Of a stretch of DNA of 64,000 nucleotides, positions 43,766 to 53,318 are shown in pieces. Made by a program: the position numbers and the translations under genes. The DNA comes from Labilibaculum antarcticum. Its GTDB lineage: Bacteria > Bacteroidota > Bacteroidia > Bacteroidales > Marinifilaceae. Every line of letters begins with the position of its first letter. Position 1 is the first letter of the stretch. Where the stretch lies: positions 2,078,361-2,142,360 of the forward strand of contig NZ_AP018042.1 in the NCBI RefSeq assembly GCF_002356295.1, in the 5' to 3' direction. Below the pieces are notes generated by a model. That model was not told the origin of the DNA. It saw only the letters and a list, made by a program, of their open reading frames with translations, and did not search any database.

Positions 43766-44566
43766 ATGGCAAAACTCAAATTCGCAGGCATACAAATCAA
43801 TACTATTGATGCAAAAAATACACAAGACAAAGACAGCAACCTGAATCATGCTGTTAAATTAATCAATGAGCTCGAACCCGTTGATTTAATTGTATTGCCT
43901 GAACTTTTTACTTGCGGCTATTCCCGAGAAACATTTGAGAATCTGAAAGACTTGGCAGAAGATGAAAAAGGAAAGAGTTTTGTGATTTTTTCCAAACTGG
44001 CAATGGAAAGAAATTGCCACATCTGTTTTGGTTTTCCTGATAAAAAGAATGGCAAATATTACATTTCACAAGCCGTAATCAATCCTAGAGGAAAAGTGGA
44101 AGTCATTTATTCCAAACAGCATATGGCTCAGTTCGGAAACTCGATGGAAAAAGATTTCTTCGAGCGTGGTGATGAAACGGTCAGCTTCGAAATAAAAGGG
44201 ATCAAGATCGGTATCATGATTTGCTACGACATGCGTTTTCCAGAACTAACACGAGAAATGGCTCTTGAGCACAAGATCGATTTCTTACTTCACCCGGTTG
44301 CTTTTTCGAAAGACAACAGTTTTCCCAGCTGGCCTCATTTTATAATCACCAGAGCGCTTGAGAATCAAATTTATCTGCTTAGTCTAAATCGGGCTGGTGA
44401 AGAATACGGCAACTCCATGTTTTGTCCGCCTTGGATTGATTACAGCACCTCGCCTACAATTCTCACCAATAAAGAAGAGGTGATTACCGGTGAAATTGAT
44501 ACAGATTTAATTCAAAAAGTACGTGAAGAATATCGATTTAGGGAGGACAGGAAAAACAATTATTAA
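43766..44566 (+). CDS. Carbon-nitrogen hydrolase (nitrilase superfamily)
   Basis: A 266-aa cytoplasmic amidase-type enzyme. The catalytic triad is visible: Glu in LIVLPELFTCGYS near residue 47, Lys in VIYSKQHMAQFG near residue 117 and Cys in IGIMICYDMRFPEL near residue 153. It hydrolyses a C-N bond in a small amide, for example omega-amides of 2-oxo acids in the YafV/NIT2 branch, which this most resembles by length. It stands alone between noncoding stretches. The family is firm, the substrate inferred. Confidence 0.93.
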   Translation: MAKLKFAGIQINTIDAKNTQDKDSNLNHAVKLINELEPVDLIVLPELFTCGYSRETFENLKDLAEDEKGKSFVIFSKLAMERNCHICFGFPDKKNGKYYISQAVINPRGKVEVIYSKQHMAQFGNSMEKDFFERGDETVSFEIKGIKIGIMICYDMRFPELTREMALEHKIDFLLHPVAFSKDNSFPSWPHFIITRALENQIYLLSLNRAGEEYGNSMFCPPWIDYSTSPTILTNKEEVITGEIDTDLIQKVREEYRFREDRKNNY

Positions 44567-44711
44567 TGATGAATTCAGAATTATAAGTTGATGTAATCCC
44601 CTAGGAATTCAATATTCATCAGTAGGAAATTCTAATTGTTAGTTTCTCATTCATAACTCATAATTAAATATTATTTTAGTGCCACTTAAACACTAAATCA
44701 CACACTAACCA

Positions 44712-45923
44712 ATGAAAAACTTACTGAGCTTACTACTCATTTTAGTCGTATTCGGCTATCAAAGCATTGCATGTACAACAGCCGTAATTTCTGGCAAATA
44801 CACGAAAGATGGCCGTCCAATGATTTGGAAACTTCGCGACACCGAAAGTTTCGAAAACAAACTGAACTATTTCACTGATGGCAAATATCCATATATCGGA
44901 ATGATCAATTCCAATGATGAAAAGGGCGAACAAGTTTGGGGTGGTTCCAATTCCGTTGGATTCGCCATCATGAACAGCGCATCGTTCAACGTGAACCTGA
45001 CAGATACGACTTCCTTTAAAGATCAGGAAGGTTATTTTATGAAGCTTGCCTTGCAAACTTGTGCAAATTTGGAAGAGTTTGAACAATTGCTGACAAACAG
45101 AGCAAAACCAATGGGTTTGGCGGCTCATTTTGGTGTTTTGGATGCAGACGGCAACGTGGCTTTTTACGAAGTTAACAATCAAAGCTTCACCAAGTTTGAT
45201 GCCAATGATCCGGCTCAGGCTCCCAATGGATATATTTTAAGAACCAATTTCTCCTTTACCGGAAAAAAAGACATTGGCTATGGTTTTATCCGTTTTCAAA
45301 CGGCTCAGGATATCTTTTATCAAGCCGATGCTTGTGGCAAGTTAAATGCTCAAACCATTATTCAGGATTTCTCGAGGTGTTTAAAACATCCTGTCCTGAA
45401 AAAAGACTACCGAAAAGAATTTGAAGATCTTCCCTACGGAGAAAACTTTGTGAACTCAGGTGATTTAATCACTCGTCACGGTTCATCATCGATGATATTA
45501 GTTGAAGGAATTAAAAAAGGTGAATGTGTTGACATGAGTACAATCTGGACACAGATTGGTTTTCCAAATACATCAATCGCTTTGCCTGTTTGGGTTAAAG
45601 GTGGAGAACACTTACCTGCTATTTTAACAGCCGCAGGATCTGAAAATTGTTCTCTGAATAAAATGGCATTAAACCTGAAAAACAAATGCTATCCAATCAG
45701 CCGATCGGCAGGTTATAAGTACCTGAATGTCTCTGAATTAATTAACTCCGACAAAACAGGAATCATTCAACAACTGGAAAAGGCAGAAATTAAAATTTTC
45801 CAAAACACATCAGCAACATTAAGTAAATGGCGTAAAAATCAACCAACTACAAAACAAATTGAAGAATATTATAAATGGCTGGACGATTACACATACAACA
45901 GCTATAAAATACTGGAAAACTAA
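44712..45923 (+). CDS. Ntn-hydrolase, C45/acyl-transferase type, exported
   Basis: A 403-aa protein. The signal peptide (LLSLLLILVVFGYQSIA) ends just before CTTAVISG, so signal cleavage would expose Cys as N-terminal nucleophile, the hallmark of Ntn hydrolases of the C45/choloylglycine type. Typical features follow: DGRPMIWKLRDTE, GYFMKLALQTCANLEEFEQLL, GLAAHFGVLDADGNVAFYEVN near residue 138 and RTNFSFTG near residue 177. Such enzymes cut linear amide bonds (N-acyl groups, beta-alanine-histamine, penicillin side chains). Its substrate in the periplasm is unknown. It has a terminator after its end. Confidence 0.82.
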   Translation: MKNLLSLLLILVVFGYQSIACTTAVISGKYTKDGRPMIWKLRDTESFENKLNYFTDGKYPYIGMINSNDEKGEQVWGGSNSVGFAIMNSASFNVNLTDTTSFKDQEGYFMKLALQTCANLEEFEQLLTNRAKPMGLAAHFGVLDADGNVAFYEVNNQSFTKFDANDPAQAPNGYILRTNFSFTGKKDIGYGFIRFQTAQDIFYQADACGKLNAQTIIQDFSRCLKHPVLKKDYRKEFEDLPYGENFVNSGDLITRHGSSSMILVEGIKKGECVDMSTIWTQIGFPNTSIALPVWVKGGEHLPAILTAAGSENCSLNKMALNLKNKCYPISRSAGYKYLNVSELINSDKTGIIQQLEKAEIKIFQNTSATLSKWRKNQPTTKQIEEYYKWLDDYTYNSYKILEN

Positions 45924-45969
45924 AACCACATAAAATACAATTGCATTGTGAATTGCAAAATATTAAGTG

Positions 45970-46008
45970 AAGCACAGGCATAATTGTTCTGTGCTTTTTG
46001 TATTTTAG
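45970..46008 (+). terminator. Intrinsic terminator after the C45-like gene
   Basis: An 8-bp stem AAGCACAG / CTGTGCTT with an 11-base loop is followed by TTTGTATTTT. It lies about 50 bp after the stop and before the YfhO gene. Confidence 0.85.
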
Positions 46009-46069
46009 AGGCCGAAATATATTAGTTAGAATATCATTATTGAAGCGCTCATTCGAAAAACACAATAAA

Positions 46070-48679
46070 ATGAACAGTAAGTCGATCATCAAGTCCCTTA
46101 TTCCCCATTTATCAGCCATCATCATTTTCCTACTCATTAGTTTTATTTTTTTCCAACCCGTATTGGAAGGGAAAGTATTAAAAAAAGGGGACTCAATAAA
46201 TGCTTGGGGAGCAAAGAAGGAGATCATTGATTACCGCAATCAAACCGGGGAAAATGCCTTGTGGACCAACTCCATGTTTGGCGGAATGCCTTCCTTCCAT
46301 ATTAATGTGGATTATCGAGCAAAAGACATGTCTGTTTTTAAGCAAATGATGGAACTGAATACTCCGGATCCAGTGAAGTACCTCATCCTCTACATGCTTG
46401 GGTTTTACATTCTTCTTATAAGTCTTAAGGTCAATCCGTGGCTTTCCATTGCCGGAGCAATTGCGTACGCCTTTTCAACCTATTTGGTCATTATTATTGG
46501 AGCAGGTCATTTGTGGAAAGTAAACGCACTGGCGTTTATCCCTCCTGCCCTTGCCGGGATATTGATGGTATTCCGAGGCAGATATCTTTGGGGTGGATTA
46601 CTGGCCGCATTCTTTCTGATCATGGAATTGTATTCCAATCACATTCAGATGACCTACTACTTTGTGATCATGGTTATTTGTATCCTGATTTTTGAATTCT
46701 ATTATCAATTGAAACAAAAAAACCTAAGCCATTTTTTCAAGGCTATTGGTGTTCTGTCCATCGCCTCTATTATTGCTATGGGGGTTAATTTCACCAACCT
46801 GTACAACTCATACGACTACACAAAATCTACCATACGAGGCAAATCAGAACTTACATTAGGTGATAAGGATAATAAAACTTCCGGCCTTGATAGAGACTAT
46901 GGCACTCAATGGAGTTACGGCATTCAAGAAACATTAAGTTTGCTGATACCGAATGTTAAAGGCGGTGCCGGGGCACCGCAAGAAGGGATGCAAGTGTTGA
47001 ATTACATCAACAGCGGCCAAATGGAAAGTGTTGCCGATTATTATGCTTTGGAACAAGTTGACAACCATCATTACTGGGGAAATCAGCCTTTTACAGCCGG
47101 ACCTGTTTACCTGGGAGCCATTATGCTTTTCCTATTTATTTTAGGACTACTCATTGTAGCCGGTCGATTAAAATGGGGCTTATTAACTGCTGTTATTCTG
47201 GCGATCATGTTATCGTGGGGGCACAATTTCCAAAGCCTAACAAGCATCTTCTACGATTATGTCCCTTTATACAACAAATTTAGGGCTGTTTCCTCAATTC
47301 TGGTTATTGTAGAGCTTTGTGTTCCTTTATTGGCAATACTGGCTGTTAAAAAAATCTTGGAAAAACCGGAAATTCTTAAAAGTAAAGTATCCATCTCCTC
47401 GCTTAAATTTAATGTAATTGTTATTCCTGCGGTCCTAACAGGAGGTGTTGCTTTACTATTGTATTTACTTCCCAACTTAGGCCTTGATTTCCTAAGTAAA
47501 TTCGAGCAAGGCTATTTCCAACAAATCAGTCAGGCCAATCCCAATGCCATGGGATTAATTAGCCAAATCCAAAACGATTTGGCAGATGCACGAATTGCTA
47601 TTTTTAGAGCCGATGCCCTGCGAACTATTATTTTCATCGGTCTTCTTTTAATCGCGTTGTATGTTTTCTTCAAAAAATACATTAAAGCAGAAATATTTAT
47701 TGCCGCTCTTATTATTCTTATTGTAATTGATTTGTATCCTATAAACAAACGATTCACAAGCAATGATAATTTTGTTGAGAAGAAAGACTTAAATCTGGCA
47801 TTTATGCCAACAATGGCCGATTACCAGATTCTTCAGGCTGAATTAAAAAACAAGCCGGAACTGCAGGATATTGCCAAACAAGCATTAAGTGAATACACAC
47901 AAAAGCACCGAAAAGCAAGTGATTACGAAAAAGTTGCCGCTCAACTTTGGGCGGTTACTTACCAAACAGATTATCGGGTTTTTGAAAAATCAGGATCTCC
48001 TTTCCAAAGTGCGCGCACTTCGTACTTCCACAAATCAATTGGAGGTTACCATGGAGCCAAACTGCGCCGTATTCAGGAATTATACGATTATCATATTGAA
48101 AAAGGCAATGCGAAAGTATTGAATATGCTTAACACCCGTTACTTTATCACCCAAGGAGAAAAAGGTGCGCAGGCAGTATACAATCCCGATGCCCTAGGAG
48201 CTGCATGGTTGGTTGATTCATACAAAATTGTTGCCAATTCAAATGAGGAAATCATGGCATTACATGCCTTCGATCCATCAAAAGAAGTACTTGTTGATAA
48301 ACGTTTTGAAGATCAACTGCAAGGATTAAGTATTGTTTCAGATTCAACTGCCGGCATTCAAATGCAGGAATATTCGCCAAATGCAATTACTTACAATTAC
48401 AATGCAAAATCGGAACAATTAGCGGTGTTCTCTGAAATGTATTATCAACCTGGCTGGAATGCCTATATTGATGGAAAAGAAGCCAAACACTTCAGAGCTA
48501 ACTATGTATTGAGAGGAATGCGATTACCGGAAGGAAATCACCAAATTGAATTTAAATTCGAGCCAAAGGGCTATTTCATAGGAGAAAAAATATCCTTAGC
48601 CAGCATGATTATATTCTTCCTGCTTTTGATTGGTGGAGTTATTTTTAGTCTCAAAAACATCCGAAAAGAAAAGATTTAA
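46070..48679 (+). CDS. YfhO-family membrane glycosyltransferase-like protein
   Basis: The product is about 869 aa when started at MNSKSIIKSLIPH (46070); an ATG 72 bp upstream lies in the preceding hairpin and gives a non-hydrophobic start. There are about 12 or more transmembrane segments to residue 590, with LEGKVLKKGDSINAWGAKKE and NSMFGGMPSFHINVDY in the first large loop (family-typical; it holds the GT-C acidic residues), followed by an extracytoplasmic domain (AVFSEMYYQPGWNAYIDGKE) typical of YfhO. In Gram-positives, YfhO adds sugars to lipoteichoic acid. Here it precedes two glycerophosphotransferases and TagD, so it may decorate a glycerol-phosphate-containing surface polymer. Confidence 0.85.
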   Translation: MNSKSIIKSLIPHLSAIIIFLLISFIFFQPVLEGKVLKKGDSINAWGAKKEIIDYRNQTGENALWTNSMFGGMPSFHINVDYRAKDMSVFKQMMELNTPDPVKYLILYMLGFYILLISLKVNPWLSIAGAIAYAFSTYLVIIIGAGHLWKVNALAFIPPALAGILMVFRGRYLWGGLLAAFFLIMELYSNHIQMTYYFVIMVICILIFEFYYQLKQKNLSHFFKAIGVLSIASIIAMGVNFTNLYNSYDYTKSTIRGKSELTLGDKDNKTSGLDRDYGTQWSYGIQETLSLLIPNVKGGAGAPQEGMQVLNYINSGQMESVADYYALEQVDNHHYWGNQPFTAGPVYLGAIMLFLFILGLLIVAGRLKWGLLTAVILAIMLSWGHNFQSLTSIFYDYVPLYNKFRAVSSILVIVELCVPLLAILAVKKILEKPEILKSKVSISSLKFNVIVIPAVLTGGVALLLYLLPNLGLDFLSKFEQGYFQQISQANPNAMGLISQIQNDLADARIAIFRADALRTIIFIGLLLIALYVFFKKYIKAEIFIAALIILIVIDLYPINKRFTSNDNFVEKKDLNLAFMPTMADYQILQAELKNKPELQDIAKQALSEYTQKHRKASDYEKVAAQLWAVTYQTDYRVFEKSGSPFQSARTSYFHKSIGGYHGAKLRRIQELYDYHIEKGNAKVLNMLNTRYFITQGEKGAQAVYNPDALGAAWLVDSYKIVANSNEEIMALHAFDPSKEVLVDKRFEDQLQGLSIVSDSTAGIQMQEYSPNAITYNYNAKSEQLAVFSEMYYQPGWNAYIDGKEAKHFRANYVLRGMRLPEGNHQIEFKFEPKGYFIGEKISLASMIIFFLLLIGGVIFSLKNIRKEKI

Positions 48680-48680
48680 A

Positions 48681-49904
48681 ATGAGCAGCCAGTACACACG
48701 AACACAGCAGTTTGTCAACTTCATGCAAAAAATTGTTTTTCTGCATATTGTCCTGTTTTTTATGCGCCATTTTTACTATTTACTGGAAAAATTGGTATCC
48801 AAAGACAAGCGGATCGCTCTTTTCTTTCTGACCGAGAAGGTGTATTTCGACAATTCGAAGTACTTGTTTGAGCACATGCGCGAAAAAAATGATTTCAACA
48901 GCATTCTGTTCACACCTTACAAATCTTTGTATCGTGAATTAAATGCTAAGTTTCCTGGAGAAGTAGTTTTTTCCTGGTCCTTAAAAGGCTTTTTTCTCTT
49001 TCTAAGAACGAAGCATGTCATTCTTTCCTATGGAATTAGTGCTGCGGCTTTTAAACCATACTACCTGCACGAAAAATGCAAAAACATCATCTATTTAGGA
49101 CATGGTACGCCAATGAAAAAGATGGGTTTACAAACTCCTGTGTGGCGAAAATATGGAAAAGAACGCCAATTACAGAAATATTCATATATGGCGGGCAGTT
49201 CTCCTCTCGAACAAATAATACATGCTGCCGGATTTAATATTGACATGAACAATGTTTGGGTGAGTGGTTTGCCTCGAAATGATTATTTGCTTCAAGACAC
49301 AAACCTAAATTCCAAGCTTTTAGTTGCGAACCCGATTCTCGACCGAAAAATAATTTTATACGCTCCAACATGGCGCGAAGAAGGTCATAAAACACACTTT
49401 TTCCCTTTTGATGATTTTGATGCAAAACGACTTTCTAATTTTCTGGAAAAAGAAGATGCCTACATCTTGGTTCGTGGTCATAAAGAGGATATTAAACGAA
49501 AGACTGTTGAAAAAACTCATGATTTCTTTTCAATTGACAGAGTAATAAAAGCCGATCAGGATCGATTCCCCGATGTGTATGAGTTATTGCCTTTCGTTGA
49601 TATTTTGGTAACCGATTATTCCTCGCTATGGATTGATTATTTACTTTTAGACCGTCCAATTTTATATCTACCTTATGATTTAGAGGAATACAGCCAATAC
49701 AAAGGCTTTTTTATCAATTTCGAGGAGAATACTCCGGGAGCAAAATCAAACACGCAAACGGAATTTATAACGCATTTAAAACGATATTTTGAACAACCTG
49801 AAACTCATGCCAAGTACCGCAAGAAAATTCGCGACATGTATCACACTCATCAGGATGCAAACAGCTGCGAGAGGGTTTTTCAGGAAATTAGAAAATTGAA
49901 TTAA
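48681..49904 (+). CDS. CDP-glycerol glycerophosphotransferase family protein (first)
   Basis: The product is about 407 aa when started at MSSQYTRTQQFV (48681), one base after the YfhO stop; an in-frame ATG 51 bp upstream overlaps YfhO. TagF/TagB-type motifs are: YLGHGTPMKKMGLQ near residue 137, SSPLEQIIHAAGF, SGLPRNDYLL, ILYAPTWREEG near residue 231 and VTDYSSLWIDYLLLDRPILYLPYDLEEY (in part) near residue 310. The His and Asp residues in GHG and TDYSS bind CDP-glycerol. It transfers glycerol phosphate to an acceptor glycan. Such enzymes are standard in Gram-positives and uncommon in Bacteroidota. Confidence 0.9.
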   Translation: MSSQYTRTQQFVNFMQKIVFLHIVLFFMRHFYYLLEKLVSKDKRIALFFLTEKVYFDNSKYLFEHMREKNDFNSILFTPYKSLYRELNAKFPGEVVFSWSLKGFFLFLRTKHVILSYGISAAAFKPYYLHEKCKNIIYLGHGTPMKKMGLQTPVWRKYGKERQLQKYSYMAGSSPLEQIIHAAGFNIDMNNVWVSGLPRNDYLLQDTNLNSKLLVANPILDRKIILYAPTWREEGHKTHFFPFDDFDAKRLSNFLEKEDAYILVRGHKEDIKRKTVEKTHDFFSIDRVIKADQDRFPDVYELLPFVDILVTDYSSLWIDYLLLDRPILYLPYDLEEYSQYKGFFINFEENTPGAKSNTQTEFITHLKRYFEQPETHAKYRKKIRDMYHTHQDANSCERVFQEIRKLN

Positions 49905-49968
49905 TATATTATCCGAAAGAATTCGGAATGAGATTTGCGCATATAAATCATGAGTTTAAGGCTGAAAA

Positions 49969-51204
49969 ATGAATTTAAACAAACATTCTAAACCCGTTAT
50001 ATTCCTTACGACCCTTTTAGGTTGGATCTTTATAGTTCCCATCACTTACCTTATTCCCAAAAAGAAGAACCTGATGGTACTTATGGGAGCAAAAGATGGT
50101 TTTTTTATCGATAATGTGAAATTCTTTTTTCTTTACTTATCGGAAAAGGAAGAAAATCAGGAATTCTATCTATTAACTGCCAACAAAGAGACTTACGAAA
50201 CTCTTAAATCTGAATACTCCAACATATTGTATTACCCTTCGGTAAAAGCATACTGGATAATTCTTAGGACTAAGGTTTTTGTAGTTGATAATTTTTCGTG
50301 GATGGATAATTGCCGATTTCAATTGTTCTGGCGGGCGAAAATTGTTCAAATATGGCATGGTATTGGTTTTAAAAAGATTCAGCGCAACAATAAATTCTTT
50401 ATTCAGGAAACCAGCTCAATTTATCGCAGATTCATATTGAATTTCGTAGGCAAACTACCTGTTTATAATGCTCTTATATCTACAGGAGAATTCTTTACCG
50501 AGCAATTTTTTAAGCCTGCTTTTATTTCAGACCACTTTATTGGTACAGGATATCCGCGTAACGACATTATTGTAAATCCAACGAAGTATAAAAATGCTTT
50601 AATCAACTCAGATGAAAAAACTATTCAAAAAGTAATTGAATTGCGTAAAAAAGGAATCAAATCAATTTTGTATGCCCCAACTTTCAGAGATACTGGCGGA
50701 GATGGAATTTCTGATGGCATTCTGCACCTGCAACAATTGAATGAATTTGCACTCACTAATGATTTTGTATTTGTTTTCAAGCTACATCCGTTGCCACAAT
50801 ACAAATCTATCAGCAACGAATTCGAACGGATTATTTGGTACGATAACGTGAAAGATGTATATCCTCTTCTTCCCGAAATTGATGGCATGGTAAGTGATTA
50901 CTCTTCCATTTACATGGACTATATTTTACTGAACAGACCTGTTTTTTTCTTACTATATGATCGTGAAAAATATGAAACCAAAGATCGTGAATTGCACACT
51001 TTCTTTAACGATTTTATTATTGGACCTGTTTCTAAAGATCAGGAGAAATTAGAGAGAGATTTACTCTATACATTTACTAAAAATGATGATTTTGTGGAGG
51101 CTAGAACCCAAATTATCAGGAAATCATATCTGAATACTGATGATAACAGCTCCCAAAGAATTTTTAATTTCATTCAGGAACATTATCTTCGCAGGCATCA
51201 ATAA
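49969..51204 (+). CDS. CDP-glycerol glycerophosphotransferase family protein (second)
   Basis: A 411-aa paralogue of the preceding gene. Key motifs: QIWHGIGFKKIQ near residue 125, FIGTGYPRNDIIV, SILYAPTFRDTGGDG near residue 225 and VSDYSSIYMDYILLNRPVFFLL near residue 302 (20 residues or fewer shown). The N-terminal 30 residues are hydrophobic and may anchor the enzyme at the inner membrane. It would add glycerol phosphate either as primer or as polymer step. It is followed 9 bp later by tagD, its likely substrate supplier. Confidence 0.9.
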   Translation: MNLNKHSKPVIFLTTLLGWIFIVPITYLIPKKKNLMVLMGAKDGFFIDNVKFFFLYLSEKEENQEFYLLTANKETYETLKSEYSNILYYPSVKAYWIILRTKVFVVDNFSWMDNCRFQLFWRAKIVQIWHGIGFKKIQRNNKFFIQETSSIYRRFILNFVGKLPVYNALISTGEFFTEQFFKPAFISDHFIGTGYPRNDIIVNPTKYKNALINSDEKTIQKVIELRKKGIKSILYAPTFRDTGGDGISDGILHLQQLNEFALTNDFVFVFKLHPLPQYKSISNEFERIIWYDNVKDVYPLLPEIDGMVSDYSSIYMDYILLNRPVFFLLYDREKYETKDRELHTFFNDFIIGPVSKDQEKLERDLLYTFTKNDDFVEARTQIIRKSYLNTDDNSSQRIFNFIQEHYLRRHQ

Positions 51205-51213
51205 CGAAAAACT

Positions 51214-51603
51214 ATGAAGAGAATTATCACCTTTGGAACATTCGACCTATTTCACATCGGACATTTAAATATATTGGAACGTGCCAAAGCTGAAGGTGAT
51301 TATCTAATTGTAGGTATTTCAACCGATGCTTTAAACTATTCTAAAAAGCAGAAAAATCCGATCTATTCAGAAAAAGACCGCATGCGAATTATTCAATCTC
51401 TAAAGGTCGTTGATGAAGTTTTCTACGAAGAATCTCTCGAACTAAAAGGGGATTACATCAAACAGCACAACGCCGACGTTTTAGTCATGGGAAACGACTG
51501 GGAAGGCCGTTTTGACGAATTTAAATCAATTTGCGAGGTCGTTTATCTGAAAAGAACTCCTTCCATCTCTACCACAGAGATTATTGAGATCATAAAAGAG
51601 TAG
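51214..51603 (+). CDS. tagD: Glycerol-3-phosphate cytidylyltransferase
   Basis: A 129-aa enzyme that makes CDP-glycerol from CTP and glycerol 3-phosphate. The nucleotidyltransferase motif TFGTFDLFHIGHLNILERAK (HxGH) is at residues 6-25, the KxDRMRIIQSLKVVDEV region near residue 50, and the RTPSISTTEII signature near the C-terminus. The length equals that of Bacillus TagD. It completes the glycerophosphate pathway with the two upstream transferases. It is also similar to nucleotidyltransferases for other glycerol-like alcohols, but the pairing supports CDP-glycerol. Confidence 0.93.
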   Translation: MKRIITFGTFDLFHIGHLNILERAKAEGDYLIVGISTDALNYSKKQKNPIYSEKDRMRIIQSLKVVDEVFYEESLELKGDYIKQHNADVLVMGNDWEGRFDEFKSICEVVYLKRTPSISTTEIIEIIKE

Positions 51604-51638
51604 CTTAATTTTTACCAGCTGATATTAAAAGAAAACGC

Positions 51639-53111
51639 TTAATGCAAGCCTAATTTTTCACGAACAAATTCATTAAAATCATCCGATATTTTCAAGAAAA
51701 AGGTGAGCAACAAATAAATACCTCCAACCAGAGTGCTTCGTACAATTATATCAAATACAAACCAATCCATTTTTGGCAATAAATATCCCAAATAGAAAGA
51801 AACTAGAGCTATCCCTAAAACATACACATATTTCCTGTTGATTGGCTGAAATCCATAGGCTTTCCAAAGAAAGATGTATTTCATCAAGTTAAAGATAAAA
51901 CTAGCGGTTAGCGATGCTATTGCCGCACCAACAATTCCCCAGATCGGGATCATAATAAAATTGGTGAGAATTACCAAAACGCCATAAATAACCATAAAGA
52001 ATGTTTGCATTCGGTATTTGGGCGAAGATTGAATCACGACTCCACTAATCCCCGATAACATCTGAATAACGTGTGAAATACCAATAAAAAACATTACAAA
52101 TTTTCCTGCAATGTATTTATCAGGAACTATCTCAAATACATTATCGGCATTCACCCATACACCAATAAACATCAAAGCACCCAACATAAATTGATGCAAG
52201 CCACTTTGCGAATAAACTTTTCCAATGGTTGCGAGATCATTCCGCTTCCAAGATTCAGCAATTACAGTGCTTGCAATCTTTTTTAATGTACGTGACGGCA
52301 TTGAGATTAGCATACCAAAATTCGCCATTGTCGCATAAATACCGTTTGCTCCTAAACCAATAAAACTTACGATCATTATTCTATCGATATTAGCCGTTAA
52401 CTTATCGTTTAAACCATTCAAAATTCCAAACAAGGAAACATTAACCATTGATTTTCGAAGCTTGGGAGTAACGAACTTCAAATTAGCTGCGAAAGAAATT
52501 TGGCCTCGCTTTAAAAGAAGCAGAAATAGTAAAACCGTTGGTAAACAAAAAGCTACAACATATAGGAATACGAACTGCGAAAAGTCCAATACCTCTTTCC
52601 AGAAAAGGAGAATAACACATAAACTGATCAGCTTAAATACGATATCCCGATAAATGGTTCCCGAAACGGCATCGTACATCACCCTATTGTATCCTTCGAA
52701 TAAATTAAAAAAGACTGTGAAAAACACAAGAGGAATCAGATAAATCAGATAATTTAAATAAAGCGGAGATTCGTTAGAATATAAACTGACAGCAACAGGC
52801 TGCAATAGAAAATAAGCAATCAAAGAAAGAACAAAACCGATCATCCCTACCCAAAACAGAATGAACAAATACCCGTTATGATTTCGATTTTCGTTTCGGA
52901 AATAGGGGAATAATCTGGCTGTAACATTATTAAATCCGAAAGAAGAAAACTGAGATGCAATGGTTGCAATCGCCACCAACCAATTCAACAATCCGATTTG
53001 GTCTTCACCCAAAATATGAGGAAACAAAATCCCCGTATTTATAAATCCTAAAATGGCTCCGATATAAGAAACTACAGTTCCTTTAATGGTTTGCTGACGA
53101 ATGATTCCCAC
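51639..53111 (-). CDS. Polysaccharide flippase, MATE/Wzx-like
   Basis: The product is about 490 aa when started at GTG 53111 (VGIIRQQTIKGTVVSYIG), which matches the common start of this family; an in-frame ATG 90 bp upstream adds a non-family leader. It has 12-14 transmembrane segments (GAILGFINTGILFPHIL; WLVAIATIASQFSSFGFNNV). Wzx-type flippases move lipid-linked oligosaccharides across the inner membrane. It is convergent with tagD and divergent from ftsX, near the glycerophosphate genes, so it may export the same polymer. Function is by family. Confidence 0.85.
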   Translation of the reverse strand: MGIIRQQTIKGTVVSYIGAILGFINTGILFPHILGEDQIGLLNWLVAIATIASQFSSFGFNNVTARLFPYFRNENRNHNGYLFILFWVGMIGFVLSLIAYFLLQPVAVSLYSNESPLYLNYLIYLIPLVFFTVFFNLFEGYNRVMYDAVSGTIYRDIVFKLISLCVILLFWKEVLDFSQFVFLYVVAFCLPTVLLFLLLLKRGQISFAANLKFVTPKLRKSMVNVSLFGILNGLNDKLTANIDRIMIVSFIGLGANGIYATMANFGMLISMPSRTLKKIASTVIAESWKRNDLATIGKVYSQSGLHQFMLGALMFIGVWVNADNVFEIVPDKYIAGKFVMFFIGISHVIQMLSGISGVVIQSSPKYRMQTFFMVIYGVLVILTNFIMIPIWGIVGAAIASLTASFIFNLMKYIFLWKAYGFQPINRKYVYVLGIALVSFYLGYLLPKMDWFVFDIIVRSTLVGGIYLLLTFFLKISDDFNEFVREKLGLH

Positions 53112-53318
53112 GCTGTTATTATGTGTTAGGTTTTGATTTGTACACAAATTTAACAAAATTGATCTCTTGTGAAAACAATTCAAAAGTAGAAGCTCTTTCA
53201 AATTTGAACAAGTAGTTGATATACTTTGAATGAAAAATTGTATTTTCGCATAAAACCAAACAAAAATTGGTTACCCCCTGATTATTTTATCAGGCTCAAT
53301 TCTTTAATTTCGTTTCAA

